Position numbers and translations under genes: made by a program
Notes under the pieces: model-generated
Seen by the model: only the letters and a program-made list of their open reading frames with translations
What the model was told of the DNA's origin: nothing
The model's database searches: none
In this document: positions 34,723 through 43,440 of the stretch, piece by piece
How positions within the stretch are numbered: position 1 is the first letter of the stretch
Layout of the letters: every line of letters starts with the position of its first letter
From: Bacillota bacterium
Lineage (GTDB): Bacteria > Bacillota > Clostridia > Tissierellales > Tissierellaceae
Length of the DNA stretch: 64,000 bases
Direction: 5' to 3'
Assembly (NCBI GenBank): GCA_023388495.1
Contig: JAEWGC010000008.1
Span: 62,001-126,000, forward strand

Positions 34723-34748
34723 AAGGAGTGGGAAAATCCCACTCCTTT
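34722..34748. terminator. Bidirectional intrinsic terminator
   Basis: AAAGGAGTGGGA pairs with TCCCACTCCTTT between the convergent aminopeptidase and sulfurtransferase genes; it overlaps both gene ends. Confidence 0.8.
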
Positions 34749-35583
34749 ATTCTTTATCCTTAGAAACTATCTCATTATCATCATAACTTACCCAATCGCT
34801 ATATCCACCTACATATAGCTTTGGCTTAAGTCCTACTTCTTCCATAAAAATACAGTTTACTGTTCCAGTAATACCAGAGCCACAATGAACGATTATTTCG
34901 TCATATTGTCTTAAAGATTCAAAATATTTTTCCAGTTCTTCCTTAGATTTTACTCTTCCTTCTTCTAGTAAATTCATCCAAGGATAGTTTATAGCATTTG
35001 GTATATGTCCTGGAATTTTATCTATTGGTTCAACTTCTCCTCTATACCTTTCAGCAGCTCTAGAATCTATTATAGCTATATTATCTGAGTATATGGCTTT
35101 CTTAACATAGTTTATATCCACTTCCATTGAAGAGTCTAGCTTCAAAGTTAATGAATTAGATTTCTTTATCTCCGGAACTTCGGTAGTTATATCTAATCCA
35201 TTTTCTTCCCAAGCCTTTATACCTCCTTCTAAGACATAAACCTTTTCCCTACCAGAGTATTTAAGCATCCACCACAATCTTCCTGCCATGGCTAGATCAC
35301 CATCATCATATACAACTATTGTGGATTCATCATTGATTCCAAGTTGTTTCATATCTTCTATAAACTTCTCCATATTAGGTAACGGATGTCTCCCTCCATG
35401 TACATCAACTATACCTGTTAGAATATCTTCCATAGAAACATATTGGGCATTTTTTATATGACCTTTTTGGTATTCCCTTAGACCATAATTAGGATCATCT
35501 AGCTCTGACCTAACGTCTAATATGATTAAATCTTCTCTCTCAATATTATTTATTAACCATTCCTGTGATATAATATTTTTCAT
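34747..35583 (-). CDS. Tandem-rhodanese sulfurtransferase
   Basis: Thiosulfate or 3-mercaptopyruvate sulfurtransferase, 278 aa with two rhodanese domains. The inactive N-terminal domain (about 5-130) holds LRxYQKGHIKNAQYV-like structural motifs, and the C-terminal domain has the catalytic Cys in VHCGSGITGTVN. The CGSGxT loop is closer to 3-mercaptopyruvate sulfurtransferases (CGSGVT) than to rhodaneses (CRKGVT), so that activity is favoured. An ATG four codons upstream overlaps the GGAGG site; the ATG at 35583 is preferred. Confidence 0.85.
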   Translation of the reverse strand: MKNIISQEWLINNIEREDLIILDVRSELDDPNYGLREYQKGHIKNAQYVSMEDILTGIVDVHGGRHPLPNMEKFIEDMKQLGINDESTIVVYDDGDLAMAGRLWWMLKYSGREKVYVLEGGIKAWEENGLDITTEVPEIKKSNSLTLKLDSSMEVDINYVKKAIYSDNIAIIDSRAAERYRGEVEPIDKIPGHIPNAINYPWMNLLEEGRVKSKEELEKYFESLRQYDEIIVHCGSGITGTVNCIFMEEVGLKPKLYVGGYSDWVSYDDNEIVSKDKE

Positions 35584-35630
35584 AAGCTCCTCCATATATA
35601 TTTCTTAGTCTACTAATATTTACCCAATTC

Positions 35631-36593
35631 CTATTGATATACGCTAAATATTATACCAAATTCCTTAAGCTTTGTTTCATTTCCTATCCATACAGATGTC
35701 CCTGTAGGAATTATCTCATATAACCCTTCTACATCTTCATTAAACATTCTAACACAGCCTAGAGATGCATATGTCCCAATACTTCCTTGATTTGCATTTC
35801 CGTGTATACCGTAGGACCCTCCCCCTTTTATGCTAAGTCCCATCCATCTCTTACCTAATGGATTATTTGGTCCCCCCCCTTTTATAGGCTTACTTACTCC
35901 TGCACCTCCCCAGGTAGGGTTTATATATTTTACTACTATGGTAAATTTTCCTTCTGGAGTATATTCCACTGATTTCCCTGTTGCCACAGGATATTTCTCT
36001 ATTATTTTCTTCTCTTTCAAATGATATAAAGTATTATTGCTTTTATTTATTATAATAAAATCTCCTCCAGGGATTTCAGATTTAAATTCTATGTCTATCT
36101 CTGGAATATTTATCTTATTTAATTCCATATCTTCATTTATCTTTTTATATGTATTTACTCCAACAACTCCATCAGGATTTAGCCCCTCACTCTGTTGATA
36201 CTTGGCTACAGCTTCTCTTGTTTTACTGTCAAAATAATAATCCTCTTTTAAATCTGCATATTCTTTTCTCTTTAAAAATTTTTTAACCCTTAGAACCTCT
36301 TCACTAGCAACTCCTTCCTTTAAGATTAATCCATCAACCTTGAACTTTGTGATTTCTATTTGCTTTTCTTCTTGGGGCTTTTCCTGTACCTCTTCTTGTA
36401 CTTCTTCTATTTCTATAATAACTTCCTCCATGTCTTTTTCTTCTGGCTCATCCACCACTTCTTCTTTTACTTCTTCAACTTCTATGGTTTCTACAATACT
36501 TGTGTCTATATAATTTATGTCCTTTTTTACCTGACCACTAAGCATGATTGGCGGAAGTATAACAAACATAAATATATAATTACTTAGCCGCAT
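35631..36593 (-). CDS. L,D-transpeptidase (YkuD) with peptidoglycan-binding domain
   Basis: Extracellular cross-linking enzyme forming 3-3 links or anchoring proteins in peptidoglycan. 320 aa: signal/anchor helix (residues about 5-20), a strongly acidic low-complexity spacer (about 32-76, mostly E, V and I), a peptidoglycan-binding helix bundle (about 88-155, KYQQSEGLNPDGVVGVNTYK), and a YkuD catalytic domain (about 175-305) with the motif HGNANQGSIGTYASLGCVRM, in which His and Cys are catalytic. Monocistronic. The acidic spacer probably spans the wall; this is inference. Confidence 0.92.
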   Translation of the reverse strand: MRLSNYIFMFVILPPIMLSGQVKKDINYIDTSIVETIEVEEVKEEVVDEPEEKDMEEVIIEIEEVQEEVQEKPQEEKQIEITKFKVDGLILKEGVASEEVLRVKKFLKRKEYADLKEDYYFDSKTREAVAKYQQSEGLNPDGVVGVNTYKKINEDMELNKINIPEIDIEFKSEIPGGDFIIINKSNNTLYHLKEKKIIEKYPVATGKSVEYTPEGKFTIVVKYINPTWGGAGVSKPIKGGGPNNPLGKRWMGLSIKGGGSYGIHGNANQGSIGTYASLGCVRMFNEDVEGLYEIIPTGTSVWIGNETKLKEFGIIFSVYQ

Positions 36594-36730
36594 TTCAATC
36601 TCCCCCTTTTACAGTATATGTCTTCCTTTAATTGTATTTTCACACAGTGAGAATTATGTACAAAAATAACCTCACTTTCTTGTAGAAGGTATTGGATAAA
36701 ATTACAAACAATTCCTAGTAAAATCGTCGG

Positions 36731-36786
36731 TTTACTTTTCTAAATTACTGGTATATAATTATATATGTTAATGATAATCGTTATCA
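36731..36786 (+). promoter_or_regulatory. suf promoter with Fur box
   Basis: -35 TTTACT (36731-36736), 17-bp spacer, -10 TATAAT (36754-36759), then TGATAATCGTTATCA at 36772-36786. That matches the Fur 7-1-7 consensus TGATAATnATTATCA with one change, placed over the start of the transcript. Predicts repression of suf by Fe-Fur. Confidence 0.85.
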
Positions 36787-36820
36787 TCTGATAGCTTATT
36801 TCATATAAAGGAGAATTAGT

Positions 36821-37576
36821 ATGACAAAGAATTTACTTAGTATTAATGACTTGAAAGTAAATATAGAAGATAAAAAAATCTTAAATGGACTTAATCTTAA
36901 TATCGGTGAAGGGGAAATCCATGTTATTATGGGTCCTAATGGAGGAGGGAAATCTACTTTAGCATATACATTAATGGGACATCCAAAATATGAAGTTGTA
37001 GATGGAGAAATAGAGTTTGATGGAGAATTGATAAATGACTTAAAGGCTGATAAAAGAGCTAAAAAAGGAATATTTCTATCCTTCCAATACCCAGAAGAAA
37101 TTCCTGGTGTTACAGTAGAAGAATTTTTAAGAACTGCAAAGACATCAGTTTCAGGGGAAACTCAGAAGCTTATCTCTTTTAAAAAGCTTCTAAAAGAAAA
37201 AATGGAGCAACTAGAAATGAAAGAAGAATATGCTTCTAGATATTTAAACCTAGGTTTTTCTGGTGGAGAAAAGAAGAAAAATGAAATCCTACAAATGTCT
37301 ATTCTAGAACCTAAGCTTGCAATCCTAGATGAGACTGATTCAGGTCTTGATGTTGATGCCATAAGAATAGTAGCTGAAGGTGTAAAAAGAATTAAGGACG
37401 AAAAAAGATCTATTTTAGTTATAACTCACTATAATAAATTATTAGACTACCTAGAGCCTGATTATATTCATATCTTAATTGATGGAAAAATAGTTAAAAC
37501 TGGTGGAATAGAATTAGCTAAAGAGATTGATGAAGGTGGATATGAAAACCTTAAAGCCGAGTTTTCCAATAAGTAG
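36821..37576 (+). CDS. sufC: Fe-S cluster assembly ATPase SufC
   Basis: ABC-type ATPase of the SufBCD scaffold, 251 aa. Walker A GPNGGGKSTL, the unusual Suf signature FSGGEKKKNEILQM, Walker B PKLAILDETDSGLD and the H-loop ITHYNKLLDYL are all present. First gene of sufCBDSU; ATG follows AAAGGAG by 8 bases, 34 bp after the Fur box. The SufBCD complex builds clusters on SufB using sulfur from SufS via SufU. Confidence 0.95.
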   Translation: MTKNLLSINDLKVNIEDKKILNGLNLNIGEGEIHVIMGPNGGGKSTLAYTLMGHPKYEVVDGEIEFDGELINDLKADKRAKKGIFLSFQYPEEIPGVTVEEFLRTAKTSVSGETQKLISFKKLLKEKMEQLEMKEEYASRYLNLGFSGGEKKKNEILQMSILEPKLAILDETDSGLDVDAIRIVAEGVKRIKDEKRSILVITHYNKLLDYLEPDYIHILIDGKIVKTGGIELAKEIDEGGYENLKAEFSNK

Positions 37577-37587
37577 AGGTGACAATT

Positions 37588-38994
37588 ATGGAAAGAAAGA
37601 AGACATATATTGAAGATATTGATAGAGGGATTTATGATATTAAAAATGAGTTTACCTATAAGTATAAGTCCGATAAGGGACTAACTCCTGAGATAATCAG
37701 AGAAATTTCAAAAGAGAAAAATGAACCAGAGTGGATGACTGATTTTAGATTGAAATCATTGGAAATATATAATAGTAAACCTATCCCTACTTGGGGAGTA
37801 GATTTATCTGATCTTAATATGGAAGAGATCATAACCTATATTAGGCCAGATGCAGATATGAAACATAGTTGGGACGATGTACCTGAGGATATAAAGTATA
37901 CCTTTGAGCGACTAGGACTACCTCAAGCTGAAAGAGAGTCCTTAGCTGGAGTAGGAGCCCAATATGATTCAGAGGTTGTATATCATAATATTAGAAAAGA
38001 ATTAGTAGATGCTGGGGTAGTGTATACAGATATGGAAACTGCATTGAAGGAATATGAAGATATAGTTAAAGAATACTTTATGAAATTAGTTCCTCCTAAT
38101 GATCATAAATTTGCTGCTCTTCATGGTGCAGTATGGTCTGGAGGTTCCTTCGTCTATGTTCCTGAAGGAGTACAAGTAGATATTCCACTACAATCATATT
38201 TTAGACTTAATGCACCAGGAGCTGGACAATTTGAGCATACTTTAATAATTGTAGAAAAAGGAGCAAAGCTCCACTTTATAGAAGGCTGCTCAGCACCAAA
38301 ATACAAAGTAAATAACCTACATGCTGGATGCGTAGAATTATTTGTAAAGGAAAATGCCAGTTTAAGATATAGCACCATAGAAAACTGGTCTAGAAATATG
38401 TATAACTTAAATACGAAAAGAGCTGTAGTAGATAAGAATGGTACAATTGAATGGGTTTCAGGTTCCTTTGGCTCTAAGGTTTCCATGCTATACCCTATGA
38501 GTATCTTAAGAGGAGAAGGGGCAAGATCAGAGTTCACAGGAATTACCTTTGCAGCAAAGGGACAACATTTAGATACTGGTACAAAGGTAGTACATGCTGC
38601 TCCACATACTACATCAACAGTTAATTCTAAATCTATTTCTAAGGATGGAGGATATGCATTTTATAGGGGACTGCTTAGAGTGGCTAAGGATGCCTATGGT
38701 TGTAAGTCAACAGTATCCTGTGAATCATTGATGCTTGATAATATCTCAAAATCAGATACTTTGCCAATAATAGAATTAAACAATGACAATATAGATATAG
38801 GTCATGAAGCTAAAATCGGTAGGATTAGTGATGAAGCTATTTTCTACCTTATGAGTAGAGGAATTAGCGAAGAGGAAGCTAAGGCTATGATAGTTAGAGG
38901 ATTTGTGGAGCCAATAACTAAAGAGCTCCCACTTGAATATGCTGTTGAATTAAATAATTTAATTAATATAGAGCTTGAAGGCACTATAGGATAA
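37588..38994 (+). CDS. sufB: Fe-S cluster scaffold SufB
   Basis: 468-aa scaffold of the SufBCD complex, standard length. The beta-helix core and conserved C-terminal segment (NDNIDIGHEAKIGRISDEAI) are present with the family's LMSRGISEEEAKAMIVRGF. Core residues for cluster assembly lie around EGCSAPKYKVNNLHAGCVEL. A GTG three codons upstream is part of the AGAGGTG ribosome site, so the ATG at 37588 is used. It follows sufC by 11 bp. Confidence 0.95.
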   Translation: MERKKTYIEDIDRGIYDIKNEFTYKYKSDKGLTPEIIREISKEKNEPEWMTDFRLKSLEIYNSKPIPTWGVDLSDLNMEEIITYIRPDADMKHSWDDVPEDIKYTFERLGLPQAERESLAGVGAQYDSEVVYHNIRKELVDAGVVYTDMETALKEYEDIVKEYFMKLVPPNDHKFAALHGAVWSGGSFVYVPEGVQVDIPLQSYFRLNAPGAGQFEHTLIIVEKGAKLHFIEGCSAPKYKVNNLHAGCVELFVKENASLRYSTIENWSRNMYNLNTKRAVVDKNGTIEWVSGSFGSKVSMLYPMSILRGEGARSEFTGITFAAKGQHLDTGTKVVHAAPHTTSTVNSKSISKDGGYAFYRGLLRVAKDAYGCKSTVSCESLMLDNISKSDTLPIIELNNDNIDIGHEAKIGRISDEAIFYLMSRGISEEEAKAMIVRGFVEPITKELPLEYAVELNNLINIELEGTIG

Positions 38995-39005
38995 GGAGGG
39001 ATAAG

Positions 39006-40052
39006 ATGCTTTGGGAAAGAATTAGACTAGAAGATTTTGAGTTTCCTAGTGTTACAAGTTACACGAAGGATTATATAATTTGTGAAGATAAGCTTCCTAC
39101 TGGAGTAAACTTAAATAAAATCACTAATGATATATCTTTAGATACAACTAATATTCAAGGAGTAGGAAAAGAATTTGTTCTTTTTGCTAATGAATTTTAC
39201 AATAGCGGCATAGCTTTATCCCTTTCTAAAAATACTAGAATCAATAATCCTATTAAAATTGAATTTAATATAGATAATGAAAACCCTATTGTTATAGATA
39301 AAAATATTATTATAGCTGAATCTGGCAGTGAAGTAACTTTAGTTATTGATTATAGTTCAACTGAAAATGTGGAAGGCTTCCACAATGGACTTACTCTTGT
39401 ATATGCCAAGGAAGATGCAATAGTAAATATTATAAAGCTTCAAAGAATGAATGATATTTCTCGAAGTTTTGATTCAAATATTGCCTTTGTTGAAGGACGA
39501 GGAAAAGTAAATTGGATATCAGTGGAGATAGGCAGCAGTATTAGTGGCTCCAATTATTCTACCTTCTTAGAGGGAGAAGTCAGTGAATCTAACCTTTCCT
39601 CTATATATTTAGGAGATGGAACACGTAAAATGGATTTAGAATATTCCATGATCCATCAAGGTCCTAGGAGTATAAGTAATATTGAATCTAAGGGAGTATT
39701 GAAGGATTATTCCAAAAAAGTCTTTAGAGGAAACCTTGATTTTAAAAGGGGAGCTAGACATTCTAAAGGAGCCGAAGAAGAATATGTAATATTACTTGAT
39801 CCCACTGTAAAGTCAGATTCTATCCCAGCATTATTATGCGAGGAAGATGATGTAGAAGGAGAACATGCTGCCAGTGCAGGACAAATCGATGAAAATAGAC
39901 TCTTCTACCTTATGAGTAGAGGCTTAAGTGAAAGGGAAGCAAAGAAATTAATTATAGAAGCATCCTTTAGACCTATAATTGATAGGATACCCCTTGAAGA
40001 TTTACGTGAGTTAATCAGTCTTGAGGTTGAAAGGAGACTTATAAATGATTAG
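39006..40052 (+). CDS. sufD: Fe-S cluster assembly protein SufD
   Basis: 348-aa paralogue of SufB that completes the SufBC2D complex. The C-terminal pattern VKSDSIPALLCEEDDVEGEH and ASAGQIDENRLFYLMSRGLS is typical of SufD, including the conserved His. Shorter than many SufD proteins (about 400 aa) because the N-terminal part is reduced, as in other anaerobic Firmicutes. Excellent AAGGAGGG ribosome site; the 3' end overlaps sufS by 8 bp. Confidence 0.9.
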   Translation: MLWERIRLEDFEFPSVTSYTKDYIICEDKLPTGVNLNKITNDISLDTTNIQGVGKEFVLFANEFYNSGIALSLSKNTRINNPIKIEFNIDNENPIVIDKNIIIAESGSEVTLVIDYSSTENVEGFHNGLTLVYAKEDAIVNIIKLQRMNDISRSFDSNIAFVEGRGKVNWISVEIGSSISGSNYSTFLEGEVSESNLSSIYLGDGTRKMDLEYSMIHQGPRSISNIESKGVLKDYSKKVFRGNLDFKRGARHSKGAEEEYVILLDPTVKSDSIPALLCEEDDVEGEHAASAGQIDENRLFYLMSRGLSEREAKKLIIEASFRPIIDRIPLEDLRELISLEVERRLIND

Positions 40053-41283
40053 GCTAAACCCTGATGAAATAAAGAAGAACTTTCCTATATTCAATCAAAA
40101 AATAAATGGCAATAGACTGGTGTATTTAGACAATGGTGCCACAACTCAAAAACCTATAGAAGTCATTGATGCAATGAGTAATTACAATAGAAACTCTCAT
40201 GGTAACCCCCATAGAGGAGCCCATCAGCTAAGTATAAGGGCTACAGAGGAATATGATTTAGCTAAGGAAAAAGTAAGGAAATTTATTAATGCTAAATATG
40301 TAGAAGAGATTATCTTTACAAGGAATACTACTGAATCCCTCAATCTAATTGCCCATTCCTATGGAAGAGAATTTCTTAAAGAAAATGATGAAATAGTATT
40401 AACTATCTCAGAGCATCATAGCAATATACTTCCTTGGCAAAGAGCGGCTAAGGAAAATAAGGCATTCCTAAAATATATGTATTTAAAGGAAGATGGTAGA
40501 ATCTCCTTAGAAGAGATAAAAGAAAAGATTACAGAGAAAACTAAAATTGTATCTGTATCTCAAATGTCTAATACCCTTGGAACTATACATCCTATAGAAG
40601 AGATAATAGACCATGCACATAAAATGGGATCCATAGTTATAATAGATGGTGCCCAAAGCACTCCCCATATGAAAGTTGATGTACAAAGTCTTGATGCAGA
40701 CTTCTTTGTTTTCTCTGGTCACAAGATGCTAGGTCCTATGGGAATAGGCGTATTATATGGTAAAAAAGAAATATTAGAAAGTATGCCTCCGTTTCTAATG
40801 GGTGGAGATATGATTGAATATGTTTATGAAGAGGAGGCCACTTTCGCTCCTATTCCATATAAATTTGAAGCAGGAACACAAAATGTAGAAGGGGCTGCAG
40901 GTCTTAGGGCAGCTATTGATTATTTAGAAAAAATAGGCTTAGACAATATTGAAGCCTATGAAAAAATTCTAATGGAATATGCATTAGAAAAGATGCTAAA
41001 GCTTCCCTATATAAATATTCAAGGACCTAAGGACTTAGATAAAAGAGGTGGAATAATATCCTTCACCATAGACAATATACATCCCCATGATGTATCTTCT
41101 ATTTTAGACTCTTATGGGGTAGCTGTTAGAGCTGGACACCATTGCTGTCAGCCTCTAATGAGATATCTCAATGTTCCCGCAACATCAAGGATAAGCTTCT
41201 ACCTATATAATACAATAGAAGATATCGATAGGTTTATTGAAGGAATTAGAAATGTAAGGAAGTGGTTAGGCTATGGATCTTAA
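40045..41283 (+). CDS. sufS: Cysteine desulfurase SufS
   Basis: PLP enzyme that abstracts sulfur from cysteine, group II desulfurase, 412 aa. The PLP lysine is in FSGHKMLGPMGIGVLYG, the persulfide cysteine in RAGHHCCQPLMRYL (short loop, as in SufS, so it depends on SufU), and the cofactor-stacking His in SEHHSNILPW. It overlaps sufD upstream and sufU downstream (11 bp), indicating coupled synthesis. Confidence 0.95.
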   Translation: MIRLNPDEIKKNFPIFNQKINGNRLVYLDNGATTQKPIEVIDAMSNYNRNSHGNPHRGAHQLSIRATEEYDLAKEKVRKFINAKYVEEIIFTRNTTESLNLIAHSYGREFLKENDEIVLTISEHHSNILPWQRAAKENKAFLKYMYLKEDGRISLEEIKEKITEKTKIVSVSQMSNTLGTIHPIEEIIDHAHKMGSIVIIDGAQSTPHMKVDVQSLDADFFVFSGHKMLGPMGIGVLYGKKEILESMPPFLMGGDMIEYVYEEEATFAPIPYKFEAGTQNVEGAAGLRAAIDYLEKIGLDNIEAYEKILMEYALEKMLKLPYINIQGPKDLDKRGGIISFTIDNIHPHDVSSILDSYGVAVRAGHHCCQPLMRYLNVPATSRISFYLYNTIEDIDRFIEGIRNVRKWLGYGS

Positions 41284-41695
41284 TTCAATATACACTCAAC
41301 TTATAATGGAACATAATAAAAGTTCACACAATAAAAGAGCCCTACTAGATCCAGATATTACCGAACATGGACACAACCCTAGCTGCGGTGATGATATTAC
41401 CCTAGAGCTAAAGTTTGATGGAAATATAATAAAAGATGCCTCCTTTACAGGTGTGGGATGTGCCATATCCCAGGCATCTACATCTATGATGATAGATTTG
41501 ATAAAAGGTATAACTATAGAAGAAGCATTAAATTTAGTTGAAATCTTTATAGGCATGATTAAAAAGGAAATAACTGATGAGAAGGAATTAGAAAAACTAG
41601 AGGATGCTATAGTACTCCAAAACATTTCCAATATGCCAGCCAGAGTAAAATGCGCTGTATTAGCATGGCATACATTAAAAGAAGCCGTCTCCTAA
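41273..41695 (+). CDS. sufU: Zinc-dependent sulfurtransferase SufU
   Basis: IscU-fold sulfur acceptor that takes persulfide from SufS in Firmicutes, 140 aa. Zn/cysteine ligands: NPSCGDDI with the Asp, TGVGCAISQASTSM, and ARVKCAVLAWHTLK. The insert between the second and third ligand that separates SufU from IscU appears present. Last gene of the suf operon; a terminator hairpin begins at its stop codon. Confidence 0.93.
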   Translation: MDLNSIYTQLIMEHNKSSHNKRALLDPDITEHGHNPSCGDDITLELKFDGNIIKDASFTGVGCAISQASTSMMIDLIKGITIEEALNLVEIFIGMIKKEITDEKELEKLEDAIVLQNISNMPARVKCAVLAWHTLKEAVS

Positions 41696-41716
41696 TCACT
41701 GGGGACGGTTCTTTTT
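41684..41716 (+). terminator. suf operon terminator
   Basis: GCCGTCTCC pairs with GGGGACGGT and is followed by TCTTTTTGCTTTTTT; it overlaps the sufU stop codon. Confidence 0.8.
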
Positions 41717-41732
41717 GCTTTTTTCTGTTGAT

Positions 41733-42932
41733 TTATAAAACAAATCCTGCTGCCATAACAAGTATTACAATCAATGGTGCTGGGATTTTCTTTGTCAATA
41801 ATAATATTATTGTAATGAGTGTAACAATAATATTGTCAATCATAAATCCGTTCTTTTGCATTAGAACTATTGCAGCTACTGTAATTAAGCCACCAGCAAC
41901 GGCAGTAATACCTTTTAAAGAAATTTTTATTCCCTTAATTTTCTTTAAATTTTCCCATATTGGATATATAAAGTAAATCAAAAGAAGTCCAGGCAAAAAT
42001 ATTCCAATTCCACTCACCATAGCACCTAATATTTGATTTAAAGCACTTCCTCCACGAGCTGCCATTCCACCAGCATATGCACTAAAGCTAAACATTGGTC
42101 CTGGTAGTCCCTGCACAAGCCCGAATCCAGTCAAAAACTCTTGATTTGTCATAAATCCATTAACTTCTACTAACTCACTATACATAAGCGGCACCACAAC
42201 TTGCCCTCCACCAATAACTAAATAACCATAGCGATAAAAGCTTTCAAATAAATGAGCAATTCTGTTATCACTTACAAAAGTAAGAAGTATACTTCCTATT
42301 GCAAAAATTCCAAAGGCAATTAAATATCTCCAAGGAGGATTTATTTTTACTTGATTCCAAAGATTCTTCTCTTTAGAGGCAATAATACTCACTATTCCTC
42401 CAATGATTAGAACTAATGGAAAAATCCAAGGTTCTCGAATAAAGTAAGTGGTTATAGCTCCAAATAGTAATAATGATACTGTAATTTTGTCTGTTACTAC
42501 TTTACGCCCAATGCGATATGCTGCTACAATAATAAATCCCACAGCCATCGGACCAATATAACGGAGTCTATCCTGAGAAATATTCATGCTACCTAAAAAT
42601 TGGCTTAAAAATGAAAGTAATGTCATCAGTATAAGTACGGGCAAAGCCCATACTAACATAGTTAAGAGTCCTAATAGGGGCCCACCCATCTTATAACCAA
42701 TGGCAACAATTGTTTGTGTGCTACTTGGACCAGGTAAAATTCCAGTTAAAGCAATAAGTTCAACCAACTCTTCTTCTGTTAAATAGTTTTTCTTTATAAC
42801 CATTTGATCTGTAAAAATACCAAAATGGGCTTCAGGCCCTCCGTAAGACCCTAAAGAACAAATAAATACATCTTTTAAAAATGTTCTCCACCCTACTTTT
42901 TTTTTATTTTCTAAATTATTTTCTATTTTCAT
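41733..42932 (-). CDS. chrA: Chromate transporter family protein (two CHR domains)
   Basis: 399-aa membrane protein with both CHR halves fused: N-terminal GGPEAHFGIFTDQMV and GILPGPSSTQTIVAIGYKMG, C-terminal GYLVIGGGQVVVPLM and GLVQGLPGPMFSFSAYAGGM. The paired GPxS/GPMF and FGG/IGGG motifs are those of long ChrA proteins, which export chromate or transport sulfate-like anions; the substrate here is not proven. It is divergent from a PadR regulator that probably controls it. Confidence 0.85.
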   Translation of the reverse strand: MKIENNLENKKKVGWRTFLKDVFICSLGSYGGPEAHFGIFTDQMVIKKNYLTEEELVELIALTGILPGPSSTQTIVAIGYKMGGPLLGLLTMLVWALPVLILMTLLSFLSQFLGSMNISQDRLRYIGPMAVGFIIVAAYRIGRKVVTDKITVSLLLFGAITTYFIREPWIFPLVLIIGGIVSIIASKEKNLWNQVKINPPWRYLIAFGIFAIGSILLTFVSDNRIAHLFESFYRYGYLVIGGGQVVVPLMYSELVEVNGFMTNQEFLTGFGLVQGLPGPMFSFSAYAGGMAARGGSALNQILGAMVSGIGIFLPGLLLIYFIYPIWENLKKIKGIKISLKGITAVAGGLITVAAIVLMQKNGFMIDNIIVTLITIILLLTKKIPAPLIVILVMAAGFVL

Positions 42933-42974
42933 AATATACTCACCCTTTCATCCCCATACTTCCATTTAAACTGG

Positions 42975-43075
42975 TGATAATAAATATAACGCTACGTACT
43001 TGTATTACAAGAGATTTAGTGATACAATAATATCGCACCCCGATATCGTGCTTCGATACTTATATTATACATTAG
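42975..43075. promoter_or_regulatory. Shared chrA/padR control region with repeated ATATCG/CGATAC sites
   Basis: Between the divergent genes, the stretch 43019-43065 holds GTGATAC, AATATCGCAC, CGATATCGTGC and CGATACTT, including the dyad GCAC-N9-GTGC around GATATC. The density of related half-sites suggests PadR binding. Exact sites are inferred. Confidence 0.5.
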
Positions 43076-43087
43076 AGGTGAATAAAA

Positions 43088-43396
43088 ATGCAAGACCAGA
43101 TTTTAAGAAAGTTATTTCTAGGCTTCATCCAAATACATATACTTCATCATGCAAAGAAAGAACCTTTTTATGGTGCTTGGATGATTGAAGAACTTAAAGA
43201 ACATGGTTATGATATGAGTCCCGGAACATTATATCCCCTACTTCACAGTATGGAATCTAATAAACTTCTAGATAAAGAAGAAAGAATTGTAGATGGTAAG
43301 CTTCGAAAATATTACACAATAACTTCTTTAGGAATTGAAGTTTTAGAAGAAGCTAGAAACAAGGCTTATGAATTATTTAAAGAAATTAAAGATTAA
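43088..43396 (+). CDS. PadR-family transcriptional regulator
   Basis: 102-aa winged-helix regulator: LFLGFIQIHILHHAKKEPFYGAWM... then MSPGTLYPLLHSMESNKLL (recognition helix) and the wing GKLRKYYTITSLG. The C-terminal dimer helix is short, as in the minimal PadR group. ATG with AGAGGTG. It is divergent from chrA, an arrangement seen elsewhere for chromate exporters with PadR regulators; control of chrA is inferred. Confidence 0.85.
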   Translation: MQDQILRKLFLGFIQIHILHHAKKEPFYGAWMIEELKEHGYDMSPGTLYPLLHSMESNKLLDKEERIVDGKLRKYYTITSLGIEVLEEARNKAYELFKEIKD

Positions 43397-43401
43397 AAAA
43401 A

Positions 43402-43440
43402 CTGGGGTGACCGTGTTGTTGGGCGCCCCAATGCTTTTTA
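43402..43440. terminator. Hairpin between convergent padR and PLP-lyase genes
   Basis: CTGGGGTG pairs with the GCGCCCCAA side over a G/T-rich loop, followed by CTTTTTATTTT on the plus strand. Confidence 0.6.

Noticed and set aside
43000..43188. Plus-strand frame overlapping the padR start
   Set aside because: Different frame from PadR, no ribosome site, and it lies across the control region.
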